NCBI RefSeq assembly: GCF_017876405.1
Contig: NZ_JAGINW010000001.1
Coordinates: 124,001 to 188,000 of the forward strand
Direction: 5' to 3'
DNA from: Kibdelosporangium banguiense
GTDB lineage: Bacteria; Actinomycetota; Actinomycetes; Mycobacteriales; Pseudonocardiaceae
DNA length: 64,000 nt
Positions within the stretch are counted from its first letter, which is position 1. Each line of letters starts with the position of its first letter. The notes below the pieces were generated by a model that was given only the letters and a program-made list of their open reading frames with translations, made no database searches and was not told where the DNA came from. The position numbers were made by a program, and so were the translations under genes. Shown in pieces: positions 24,537 through 32,668 of the stretch.

Positions 24537-25471
24537 CAGTCCACCAACGTCCGGCCCGTGAGCCTGAGGAAGACGTCCTCAAGGGTGGAACGGCGAACCA
24601 GGCTCGACACGGGCATGACACCCCGGTTGTGCGCCGCGGCCAGCGCGGCCTCGCCATCGGTGGTGTAGATCAGGATGCGGTCCGGCAGCACCTCGATCCG
24701 CTCGCCCAGATCCGTGACCGGCTCCGGGTCCTGCTCGCCAGGCGGGAACCGCAGCTCAAGAACCTCCTTGGTGGAGTACTGGTCGATAAGCTGGGCGGGA
24801 CTCCCTTCGGCCGCGATCTTGCCGCCGTCCATGACGACAAGCCGGTCGCAAAGCTGCTCGGCCTCATCCATGTAGTGGGTGGTGATGATCAGCGTGACAC
24901 CCTGCTGCTTGAGCCGGAACAACCTGTCCCACAGCAGATGCCTCGCCTGCGGATCCAGCCCGGTCGTCGGCTCGTCAAGCAGAAGCAGCTCCGGATCATT
25001 CACCAGCGAGCGCGCGATCGTGAGCCGTCGCTTCATCCCGCCCGAGAGCGGCTCGACATCGTCATCAGCCCGGTCCGCCAACTGCGCGAAATCCAGCAGC
25101 TCAACAGCCTTCTGCCGGACATGAGCCCGGCTCAGCCCAAAGAACCGCCCATACACCTGCAGGTTCTGCCGAACCGTGAGCTCGTTGTCGAGATTGTCCT
25201 GCTGCGGCACAACCCCAAGCCGCGCCCGGACCTTCGGACCATCGACATCCGGATCCATCCCCAGGACACTCAGCTTGCCGCCCGACCGCGGAGAAACACA
25301 CGCGATCATGCGCATCGTCGACGACTTGCCGGCCCCATTAGGCCCCAGGAACCCGAAGGCCTCGCCGCGGCGCACCTCAAGATCGATGCCCCCGACCGCC
25401 TCGAAGTCCCCGAACCTTTTGGTCAGCCCTTCAGCCAGGACCAGAGGATCAACAGCCACGCCCGGCACCAT
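24536..25471 (-). CDS. ABC transporter ATPase (DrrA-like)
   Basis: 311 residues from the ATG at 25471. Walker A GPNGAGKSS, a signature loop SGGMKRR, and Walker B LLLLDEPTTGLDP are present; the ~90-residue C-terminal extension is like that of DrrA-type exporters. It energises the two permeases that follow. A longer frame continues upstream but crosses the ndk-side hairpin and has no homology there. The gene is closed off from ndk by a very strong hairpin (25518-25566). Confidence 0.94.
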   Translation of the reverse strand: MVPGVAVDPLVLAEGLTKRFGDFEAVGGIDLEVRRGEAFGFLGPNGAGKSSTMRMIACVSPRSGGKLSVLGMDPDVDGPKVRARLGVVPQQDNLDNELTVRQNLQVYGRFFGLSRAHVRQKAVELLDFAQLADRADDDVEPLSGGMKRRLTIARSLVNDPELLLLDEPTTGLDPQARHLLWDRLFRLKQQGVTLIITTHYMDEAEQLCDRLVVMDGGKIAAEGSPAQLIDQYSTKEVLELRFPPGEQDPEPVTDLGERIEVLPDRILIYTTDGEAALAAAHNRGVMPVSSLVRRSTLEDVFLRLTGRTLVD

Positions 25472-25517
25472 AACGGGCGCCACCGACAAAAGCCGCTGGT
25501 TTTCGCGGTGGTGGTTC

Positions 25518-25566
25518 CCCCGATGTCCCGTTGGTTGCATGTGACGCAACCAACGGGACATTGGGG
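25518..25566. terminator. Long bidirectional-type hairpin
   Basis: A 21-base stem, with one G-T pair, is formed by 25518-25538 and 25546-25566 around a 7-base loop; the inner 15 bases pair perfectly. It lies between the end of ndk (25578) and the start of the ABC operon, so it should stop ndk transcription. It is stronger than most terminators in the window. Confidence 0.75.
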
Positions 25567-25577
25567 AACAGGAAACC

Positions 25578-25988
25578 TCAGAGGTTCGGGAACCAGAGGT
25601 CGATCTCGCGCTTGGCTGAGTCGGGGGAGTCCGAGCCGTGCACGAGGTTGTACTGGACCTCGGTGCCGAAGTCGCCGCGGATGCTGCCCGGGACGGCCTT
25701 CTCGACCGGGTCGGTGCCGCCAGCGAGCTGGCGGAAGGCAGCGATGGCGCGGACGCCCTCGACGACGATGGCGACGACGGGACCGCCGGTGATGAACTCG
25801 ACGAGCGAGCCGAAGAAGGGCCGCTCTGCGTGTTCGGCGTAGTGCTGTTCGGCCAGCTCACGCGAGACGTGCTTCAGTTCCAACGCGACCAGGGACAGGC
25901 CCTTGCGCTCGATGCGGGAGATGACCTCGCCGACCAGGCCGCGGCTCACACCGTCGGGCTTGACCAGGACAAGAGTGCGCTCGCTCAC
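25578..25988 (-). CDS. ndk: Nucleoside diphosphate kinase
   Basis: 136 residues, standard length. LVLVKPDGV at the start and the active-site NLVHGSDS with catalytic His117 identify the enzyme, which transfers phosphate between nucleoside tri- and diphosphates through a phospho-histidine. It is part of the conserved valS-folC-DUF4233-ndk set, but here the phoD gene stands between DUF4233 and ndk. Confidence 0.98.
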   Translation of the reverse strand: MSERTLVLVKPDGVSRGLVGEVISRIERKGLSLVALELKHVSRELAEQHYAEHAERPFFGSLVEFITGGPVVAIVVEGVRAIAAFRQLAGGTDPVEKAVPGSIRGDFGTEVQYNLVHGSDSPDSAKREIDLWFPNL

Positions 25989-26033
25989 GGCGGTCCGTAC
26001 TCCTTCGTAGGGAATGGCAAATACGGCAAGAGA

Positions 26034-27566
26034 CTAACGGGACCGCTCAGGCTCCAATGTCTTGGACCACAGCGAAGTGCCGTGGCCGTCGCGCAGCCAC
26101 ACGGTCAACGAGCCGGAACGCCCGTCCACGGAGACCTCACCGAAATGCTGGAAACCCAGCAGTGGTGACGTGTTCGCGGCCGGTGGGGCGTGCACGAACT
26201 CCGCGGACGGACCGAAAGTCGGGTCCAGCACGTTCGGGCCGAACGCGCCTGCGTGCAGTGGCCCGGACACGAATTCCCAGAAAGGGTCGAAGTCGCCCAC
26301 CGCTGCCCGGGTCGGTGAGTAGTGGTGGGCAGCCGTGTAGTGCACGTCCGCCGTCAGCCATACGACGTTGCGCACCCGACGCCGGGACAGCTCGCGAAGC
26401 ACCCACGCGATTTCGTGCTCACGGCCGCTGGGCGCGCCGGGCAGGCTGTTGGCGACGCCTTCGATGTCGTTGCCGTCCGGCACGATCAGGCCGATCGGCA
26501 GGTCCGCGGCGATGATCTTCCAGGTGGCTGTCGAGCGCGCCAGGGAGTCCACCAGCCATCGCGCCTGCTTGGCGCCCAGGATCCGGCCGATGCCGTCCTT
26601 GGGTGAGGTGTTCGCGTCCTTGTAGGTCCGCATGTCGAGTACGAACAGGTCGACCCGGCGGCCGAAGGAGAAGCTTCGGTAGACCCGGCCGTCGACGGCC
26701 CGCGCGGGGTCGACGGGCTGCCATTCGTGGAACGCCTGGAACGCACGCTGGGCGAGCACGTCGACACGCTTCTCGGTGTACTGCGGCAGGTCGAGGATCT
26801 CGCCCGGGTACCAGTTGTTGATCACCTCGTGGTCGTCCCACTGCACGATCGAAGGCACCGACGCGGCCAGCGAACGGACGTTGGCGTCCAGCAGGTTGTA
26901 CGCGAACTGCCCGCGGTACTCCGCGAGCGTCTCGGCGACCTTGCTTTTCTCCGCGGTCACGATGTTGCGCCAGATGCGCCCGTCGGGCAGCGTCACGGTT
27001 TCCGAAAGCGGCCCGTCGGCGTACACGGTGTCGCCACTGTGCAGGAAGAAGTCCGGTTTACGAGCCGCGATGGCCGCGAATCCGGTCATCCCGCCCATAT
27101 CCGGGTTGATGCCCCAGCCCTGGCCGGCCACGTCGCCGGACCACGCGAACCGGACATCCGAATAACCAAGAGGCGCGGTACGGAAGCTGCCGGTCAACGG
27201 CTCGCTGGTGGTACGACCGTCCAGGTCCTCAGCGCGTACGCGGTAGTAGGTCTCACAATCGGGAGCCAGGCCACACACACGCAGCTTGCCGGTGCCGTCC
27301 GTAGCGGGAGTCAGCACAGGGCCGCGGAGTCGCCGCGCGTGACGGAACGAAGGGTCGGAAGAGACCTCGACGAGCATCCGCGATGGACGGTCGGCCCTTG
27401 TCCACACAAGCGCGCCGTCTGTGGTGACGTCGCCTGTCTGCACACCGTGGGTGAGCACAGGACGGTCTCGGCGCAGAACGTTGGCGCCAGCAGGCATAGC
27501 GCCTGCGACAAGCGCACCGGCACCCAGCGCGCCGGCTCGCAGCAGTGTTCGTCTGTTCGGGGACAT
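26034..27566 (-). CDS. PhoD-like alkaline phosphatase/phosphodiesterase, Tat-exported
   Basis: 510 residues from an ATG at 27566. The N-terminus (SPNRRTLLRAGALGAGALVAG) is a twin-arginine signal. The PhoD-like core has metal-site motifs FFLHSGDTVYAD, QWDDHEVINNW and LTADVHYTAAHHY. PhoD enzymes bind Fe/Ca and hydrolyse phosphate mono- or diesters outside the cell. It lies between DUF4233 and ndk, two genes that are normally neighbours. No PhoP-type box was recognised. Confidence 0.92.
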   Translation of the reverse strand: MSPNRRTLLRAGALGAGALVAGAMPAGANVLRRDRPVLTHGVQTGDVTTDGALVWTRADRPSRMLVEVSSDPSFRHARRLRGPVLTPATDGTGKLRVCGLAPDCETYYRVRAEDLDGRTTSEPLTGSFRTAPLGYSDVRFAWSGDVAGQGWGINPDMGGMTGFAAIAARKPDFFLHSGDTVYADGPLSETVTLPDGRIWRNIVTAEKSKVAETLAEYRGQFAYNLLDANVRSLAASVPSIVQWDDHEVINNWYPGEILDLPQYTEKRVDVLAQRAFQAFHEWQPVDPARAVDGRVYRSFSFGRRVDLFVLDMRTYKDANTSPKDGIGRILGAKQARWLVDSLARSTATWKIIAADLPIGLIVPDGNDIEGVANSLPGAPSGREHEIAWVLRELSRRRVRNVVWLTADVHYTAAHHYSPTRAAVGDFDPFWEFVSGPLHAGAFGPNVLDPTFGPSAEFVHAPPAANTSPLLGFQHFGEVSVDGRSGSLTVWLRDGHGTSLWSKTLEPERSR

Positions 27567-27612
27567 GACTGGCGTTCTACCCCGGCGACACGAACACAGC
27601 TTTGCGACCGGG

Positions 27613-27978
27613 TTAACGCTCCTGCTGGCTGGGAAGCCGACCTTCCGCCATGCGTTTGGCCACGTCATGCCGCAGCCAGAACAGGTACGTCCACACCAGA
27701 CCGAAGATCGCCCCGAGCACACCGAGCTCGACGAACGCCAACACGCCCGCCAGCAGCGCGACCTGCAAGGCGATCACCAGCCACATGCTCCACTTGTGCC
27801 GCAGCAGCCCGCAGGCGGCGATCAGGCCGACGATGATCACACCGACGAGCAGCCCTTTCCAGGACCCCAGACCGCCTTCGGTCCTGTGCACCACGAGCAG
27901 CGAAAGCGCGACGACGATCGCCTCGATCAGCAGGGTCCCGGCCATCACACCGCGGAAGCCCTTCATCGGATCGGTCAT
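27613..27978 (-). CDS. DUF4233 membrane protein
   Basis: 121 residues with four hydrophobic segments and the N-terminal MKGFRGVMAGTLLIEAIVV of DUF4233. The family is always downstream of folC in actinobacteria (Rv2446c in M. tuberculosis). Its role is unknown. The ATG overlaps the folC stop as ATGA. Confidence 0.9.
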   Translation of the reverse strand: MTDPMKGFRGVMAGTLLIEAIVVALSLLVVHRTEGGLGSWKGLLVGVIIVGLIAACGLLRHKWSMWLVIALQVALLAGVLAFVELGVLGAIFGLVWTYLFWLRHDVAKRMAEGRLPSQQER

Positions 27979-29336
27979 GCGGGCACCTTCCCGAACAGTG
28001 TGCGGGCCTCGCCCGCGGTGACGACGGACCCGGTGACCACGATTCCGCCGCCGGCCAGGGGTTCGTTCGCTTCGCCTGCCTCTTCCACGAGCCGCACCGC
28101 GGTTTCGATGGCCGAGTCGAGCCGGGGCTCCACCACGATCCGCTCGTCGCCGAAGATGTCCTGCGCGATGCTCGCCAGCTCCTCCACGTCCATCGCGCGT
28201 GGCGAGGTGTTGCGGGTCAGGATGATCTCGGTGGACACCGGTTCGAGGGCCTCCAGGATGCCCTTGGCGTCCTTGTCGGCCATCATCCCGACGACCGGGA
28301 TCAGGCGCCGGAACGCGAATTCCTCCTCCAGTGCGGCGGCCAACGCGCTCGCGCCATGGGGATTGTGCGCGGCGTCGATGAAAACGCTTGGCGCGGACCG
28401 CATCCGCTCGAGCCGGCCGGGTACGACAACCGAGGCGAAGCCCTCCCGGACCGCCTCGATGTCGAGCTGGCGGTCGGCGCCCGCGCCGAAGAAGGCCTCG
28501 ACGGCCGCCAGCGCGCGGACGGCGTTGTCAGCCTGGTGAGCACCGTGCAGCGGCAGGAAGATCTCGTCGTACACGCCGCCAAGCCCTTGCAGCGTGAGAA
28601 CTTGGCCGCCGACCGCGACGTTGCGCTCCAGGACCGTGAACTCCGAGCCCTGCCGGGCCACAATGGCGTCCACTTCGGCCACGCGCTCGAGGATGACCTG
28701 CATCACCTCGGGTCGCTGCTCGGCGACCAGCGCGATCGACTCCGGCTTGATGATCCCGGCCTTCTCCCGGGCGATCCCGGTGATGTCGGAACCCAGGTAG
28801 TCGACGTGGTCGATGGCGACCGGGCCGACCACCGCGATCTCCGCGTTCACCACGTTGGTGGCGTCCCAGCCGCCACCGAGGCCGACCTCGACCACCGCGG
28901 CCTCGACCGGGGCCTCGGCGAACGCCGCGTACCCCATCCCGGCGAGCACCTCGAACTTGGTCATCCGGATGTCGTTCGCGTTGTCCACCATGGACACGTA
29001 CGGCGCGATCTCCTGATAGGTCTGCACGTAGCGCTCAGCGCTGATCGGCGCGCCGTCCAGTGCGATGCGCTCGGTCACCAGCTGCAGGTGCGGGCTGGTG
29101 AACCGGCCGACCCGCAGGCCGATCCTGGTCAGCAGCGCGTCGATCATGCGGGTGGTGGAGGTCTTGCCGTTCGTGCCGGTCACGTGCAGGACCGGGAAGG
29201 AGTTCTGGGGGTTGCCCAGCACGTCCATCAGGGCCCGGATGCGATCGAGCGACGGCGCGATCTGGGTCTCCGGCCAGCGGGTGTCCAGCTCGGCCTCGAC
29301 TTCGCGGAGAGCCTGCAACGCATCGGGATCGGTCAC
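27975..29336 (-). CDS. folC: Bifunctional folylpolyglutamate/dihydrofolate synthase
   Basis: 453 residues. The P-loop VTGTNGKTS, TSPHL and the C-terminal domain (FIDAAHNPHGASALAAAL) are typical of FolC, which adds glutamate to folates and couples glutamate to dihydropteroate. The GTG start lies 15 bases after the ApbE stop with no strong ribosome-binding site, so it may be read from the ApbE transcript. In most actinobacteria folC follows valS directly; here about 5 kb of other genes intervene. Confidence 0.96.
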   Translation of the reverse strand: MTDPDALQALREVEAELDTRWPETQIAPSLDRIRALMDVLGNPQNSFPVLHVTGTNGKTSTTRMIDALLTRIGLRVGRFTSPHLQLVTERIALDGAPISAERYVQTYQEIAPYVSMVDNANDIRMTKFEVLAGMGYAAFAEAPVEAAVVEVGLGGGWDATNVVNAEIAVVGPVAIDHVDYLGSDITGIAREKAGIIKPESIALVAEQRPEVMQVILERVAEVDAIVARQGSEFTVLERNVAVGGQVLTLQGLGGVYDEIFLPLHGAHQADNAVRALAAVEAFFGAGADRQLDIEAVREGFASVVVPGRLERMRSAPSVFIDAAHNPHGASALAAALEEEFAFRRLIPVVGMMADKDAKGILEALEPVSTEIILTRNTSPRAMDVEELASIAQDIFGDERIVVEPRLDSAIETAVRLVEEAGEANEPLAGGGIVVTGSVVTAGEARTLFGKVPA

Positions 29337-29351
29337 GCCAACCGAGTCTAG

Positions 29352-30083
29352 TCACCCGAGAACCGGCAGCTCCGGGGACACGAACACGCGGTACCGGGAG
29401 TCGACCGCGTGCACCATGCACCCGGGCTGGGCGGCGGCCCATTCGGGTCCGTCGGCGCCCATCGCGAAGGCCGCGGTCGCCGTCGCGTCCGCCGTGGTCA
29501 GGTCGGCCGCGTAGACGGTCATGCTGAGCAGGCCGAGCGCGGGCAGACCGGTCCGGCCGTCGATGATGTGGTGACCACGCTCATACGCCGCTGAGGTGGC
29601 GACTGCGCCGTCGCGGACCCCGAGCACAGCCGTGAGCTGCGTGCCGTTGTCGGGGTGACGGATGCCAACCCGCCACGGTTGCCCGTCAGTCGGTTCACCG
29701 GCCGTCACCACGTCACCGCCCGCGTTGATGCAGAACCGCCGCAGCCCCATCTCCCGCAGCATCGAGGAGGCTCGTTGCACGGCCCAGCCCTTCACGATCG
29801 CGTTCGGGTCGAGATGACGGCCCGGCAGCCGCGCTTTGAACGCGCCGCCGGACCGTTGCTCGTACGTCTCGCACAGCGAGAGGACGTGCCGGAGGTCGCC
29901 GCTGATCTCGTTGGCACGCAGCTCACCGCGGCCGAGCCTGGTGACCTCGCTGTCCTCCCGGAACGGGCTGAACCGCAGGTCGACCTCGTGCAGCCACTGG
30001 AACACCTGCTCGGCGTGGCGGAGTTCGCCGTCCCGGATGTCGACCGAGATCGGCAGCCCCATCAGCTGCCGCACGACTGCCAT
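29352..30083 (-). CDS. apbE: FAD:protein FMN transferase (ApbE)
   Basis: 243 residues. The ApbE fold shows LPISVDI, FSPFREDSEVTRL, DPNAIVKGWAV, FCINAGGDVV and the metal-binding end DLTTADATATAAF. It attaches FMN to a threonine of partner proteins. No signal peptide is visible, whereas many ApbE proteins are exported, so where it acts is uncertain. It overlaps the preceding FMN-binding-protein gene by one base, which names the obvious substrate. Confidence 0.93.
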   Translation of the reverse strand: MAVVRQLMGLPISVDIRDGELRHAEQVFQWLHEVDLRFSPFREDSEVTRLGRGELRANEISGDLRHVLSLCETYEQRSGGAFKARLPGRHLDPNAIVKGWAVQRASSMLREMGLRRFCINAGGDVVTAGEPTDGQPWRVGIRHPDNGTQLTAVLGVRDGAVATSAAYERGHHIIDGRTGLPALGLLSMTVYAADLTTADATATAAFAMGADGPEWAAAQPGCMVHAVDSRYRVFVSPELPVLG

Positions 30084-30511
30084 CAGGCGCCCTTCGCGTC
30101 GATCGCGGCCTGCAGGGAGGCGATGTAGGACTCGCTGGTCTGGGTCGCGCCGGACACCGTGTCCACAGTCGCGCTCTGCGCCTGCAGGGTTTCCTGCACC
30201 AGCTTCGGACCGGCCATTTTGGACGGACCGGTGTTGGGCAGCTGCAGGAACGTCACGTTGCTGATCTGGTTGCCGGTGAACGTGACCTGCACCTGCACGG
30301 TGCCGTGGCTGTTTCGTTCCGCGGAGCCGGCGACGGTCTTGGTCTCGGCCGTCGTCGTACCGGCGCTGGAAGACGTACTGGTCTGGGGCAGGCTCGGGAT
30401 CGTGGTCGGCGAGGGCAGCGCGACCGGCTCCGAGGAGACGCTCGGCTGGTACTGCCACACCAGCACGAAACCGGCGGCGCTCAGCAGGATGGCGGGAATC
30501 GCCTTACGCAT
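30083..30511 (-). CDS. Membrane-anchored FMN-binding domain protein
   Basis: 142 residues. An N-terminal signal-anchor (AIPAILLSAAGFVLVW) and a Ser/Thr/Pro linker precede a small FMN-binding domain with the attachment motif DTVSGATQTSESY. The Thr in SGAT is the covalent FMN site in this family (as in NqrC/RnfG and PplA-type proteins). The flavin should therefore lie outside the membrane and pass electrons from a membrane reductase. It lies between the reductase and ApbE genes in one transcript. Confidence 0.92.
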   Translation of the reverse strand: MRKAIPAILLSAAGFVLVWQYQPSVSSEPVALPSPTTIPSLPQTSTSSSAGTTTAETKTVAGSAERNSHGTVQVQVTFTGNQISNVTFLQLPNTGPSKMAGPKLVQETLQAQSATVDTVSGATQTSESYIASLQAAIDAKGA

Positions 30512-30523
30512 CAAGAAATCCTC

Positions 30524-31858
30524 TCAACTCGCCAGGCTGAAACGCTCGGCGTGGATCTGATCACGGGCAACGCCCAGTTCTCGCAGGCCTTTGACAACGA
30601 CGTCGGTCATCGGCGGCGGGCCGCAGACGAAGACGTCCCGGTCCCACACATCACGGACAAGCCCGGCCAGGTTCTGCGCACCTAGCAGCGGACTGCCGTT
30701 CTCATCCACCGCGTTCGCGGGCCCGGCCAGCACATGCAGCAACGCGCCACGCGAACGTGCCAGCTCGGCCAACTCGTGTAGAAGAACAGCGTCATCTTGT
30801 TTGTTGACACGGTAAATCACCACGACGTGGCCACGGATGTCCTCAAGCAGAGCGCGGATCGGGGTGATGCCGACGCCTCCAGCGATCAACAACGCGTTCT
30901 GCTTGCGTTGGTGCATCGTGGTGAACGCGCCGTACGGCCCCTCGGCGAACACACGCGTACCAGGCTTGATGTCACGCAAGGAAGCACTGCCATCGCCAAG
31001 CGCTTTTGCCGTGAGCCGCAACGACTTCCCGTCCGGCGCGGCCGACAGGGAGAACGGGTTCGCCGCCCACCACCGGCCCTTGGTGAGAAACCGCCAGATG
31101 AAGAACTGCCCTGCCTTGGCGGGCAACTGATCCAGCTTGCAGCCGGTGATGTACACCGACACGACGTTCGGCGACTCGGGCACGACCGCGGTGACCCGCA
31201 ACTGGTGCCGGAAGTTACGCCACAGCGGCAGGATTACACGGCCAAGCAGCACCGCGCCCAGCGCCACGCCCCACAACGTCCACCAGTAGGCGCGGGCGAA
31301 GTCGGAGCCCACGAACGACGCCCCGACCGCGATCTCGTGCGTGAACGCCAAGACCACCGCGAGATAGGTGTACAGGTGGATGAAGTGCCAGGTCTCGTAA
31401 GCAAGCCGGCGCCGTGCGAACCGCGCTGACGCCACGCCCACGAACAGGATCAGCGCGAAGGCGGCGATCGCGCGCAGGATCCCCTCGGTGGTCTCGGCAA
31501 GCGTGACCAGTTCGGCCACCGGGCCGGTGCCCGACAGGCCGGCGTAGCCGAAGACCACGAACACCACGTGCCCCAGCAACATCCACAGCAGACCGAACCC
31601 GGTCCAGCGGTGCAGGCTGGTCAGCCGGTCCATCCCGAGTCTGCGGTCCAGCCAGGGCAGCCGGGCGACCAGCAACAGCTGGAACGCCATCAGCAGCGCC
31701 GCGTACAGCCCCATCAGCCGCGCGATCGTGATCAACGGGTCCGCCGACGGGCCGGCATCGGCGAACAACGCCGTCACGATGCCGACGTTGGCGCCCAGTA
31801 CGACGTACAGGCCGGCGCGTGCCAGTACCCGCGGCCGTGTGAGTTGCAGGGTCGTCAT
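30524..31858 (-). CDS. Ferric-reductase-like transmembrane flavoprotein
   Basis: 444 residues from an ATG at 31858. Six hydrophobic helices with spaced histidines (SLHRWTGFG, LLGHVVFV, ETWHFIHLYTYLAVVLAFTHE) match the heme-binding ferric reductase/NOX-like membrane domain. The C-terminal half is a ferredoxin-reductase-type FAD/NAD domain (FLTKGRWWAANPFSLSAA, GGVGITPIRALLEDI, VFVCGPPPM). It should carry electrons from NAD(P)H across the membrane to the flavinylated partner encoded next. It is divergent from a two-component system, with 111 bases between. Confidence 0.93.
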   Translation of the reverse strand: MTTLQLTRPRVLARAGLYVVLGANVGIVTALFADAGPSADPLITIARLMGLYAALLMAFQLLLVARLPWLDRRLGMDRLTSLHRWTGFGLLWMLLGHVVFVVFGYAGLSGTGPVAELVTLAETTEGILRAIAAFALILFVGVASARFARRRLAYETWHFIHLYTYLAVVLAFTHEIAVGASFVGSDFARAYWWTLWGVALGAVLLGRVILPLWRNFRHQLRVTAVVPESPNVVSVYITGCKLDQLPAKAGQFFIWRFLTKGRWWAANPFSLSAAPDGKSLRLTAKALGDGSASLRDIKPGTRVFAEGPYGAFTTMHQRKQNALLIAGGVGITPIRALLEDIRGHVVVIYRVNKQDDAVLLHELAELARSRGALLHVLAGPANAVDENGSPLLGAQNLAGLVRDVWDRDVFVCGPPPMTDVVVKGLRELGVARDQIHAERFSLAS

Positions 31859-31969
31859 GTCAACGAGCCTGTAGACCGAACCTGTGCCGTTCCTGTCACC
31901 AACCTGTCGAGTTTCTATCGGCAGCCCGCCCGCCTCGCTCCTCGCGCGCGTGTGACGCACCATGAGGAT

Positions 31970-32668
31970 GTGAACAAGAAAAGCCCGGTGCGGCTGCTCG
32001 TTGTGGACGACGAGCCGCACATCGCCGACCTGGTCGCGACGGTCGCCCGGTACGAAGGCTGGCACGCGGTCACGGCCGGGACCGGCGAGGAGGCGCTGCG
32101 CCAGGCGAGCAGTTTCAGCCCGGACATCGTGGTGCTGGACCTGATGCTGCCGGACGTGGACGGGTTCACGGTGCTCGACGGCCTGCGGGCGACGGGTGCG
32201 ATGGTGCCGGTGGTGTTCCTCACCGCGAAGGACGGCACCGCGGACCGCATCGCCGGACTGACCCGTGGCGGTGACGACTACCTGGTCAAGCCGTTCTCGG
32301 TGGAGGAGTTGATGGCCCGGCTGCGTGCCGTGCTGCGCCGCAGCAACGGGCCCGCGTGGAAACGGTCTGTGCTCGAAGTCTCGGACCTGACGATGGACGA
32401 GGACACTCGCGAAGTCCGTCGCGCCGACGAGCTGATCAGCCTGACACCGACCGAGTTCGAGCTGTTGCGCTACCTGATGCGCCGCTCCCCCGCGGTGCTG
32501 ACCAAGGCACAGATCCTGGACCACGTCTGGGAGTACGACTTCGGCGGCCGATCCAATGTGGTCGAATTGGTCGTGTCACATTTGCGCCGCAAGATCGACG
32601 ACGGGCGTGAACCGTTGATCCACACCGTCCGCGGCGTGGGCTACGTCGTGCGGCGGCCACAAGGATGA
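31970..32668 (+). CDS. OmpR/PhoP-family response regulator
   Basis: 232 residues. The receiver domain has the acidic pair (VVDDEP, residues 11-16), phospho-acceptor Asp57 (VVLDLMLPD) and Lys107 (LVKPF). A winged-helix DNA-binding domain follows (TPTEFELLRYLM, KAQILDHVWEYDFGGRSNVVELVVSHLRRK). The start is taken as GTG 31970; a GTG at 31952 is also in frame. No strong ribosome-binding site precedes it. Overlap with the next gene is ATGA. It probably controls the divergent flavin operon, an inference from position. Confidence 0.94.
   Translation: MNKKSPVRLLVVDDEPHIADLVATVARYEGWHAVTAGTGEEALRQASSFSPDIVVLDLMLPDVDGFTVLDGLRATGAMVPVVFLTAKDGTADRIAGLTRGGDDYLVKPFSVEELMARLRAVLRRSNGPAWKRSVLEVSDLTMDEDTREVRRADELISLTPTEFELLRYLMRRSPAVLTKAQILDHVWEYDFGGRSNVVELVVSHLRRKIDDGREPLIHTVRGVGYVVRRPQG

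Noticed and set aside
27399..27407. DnaA-box match TTGTCCACA
   Set aside because: Single copy inside the phoD-like gene; single matches are expected by chance in this DNA.
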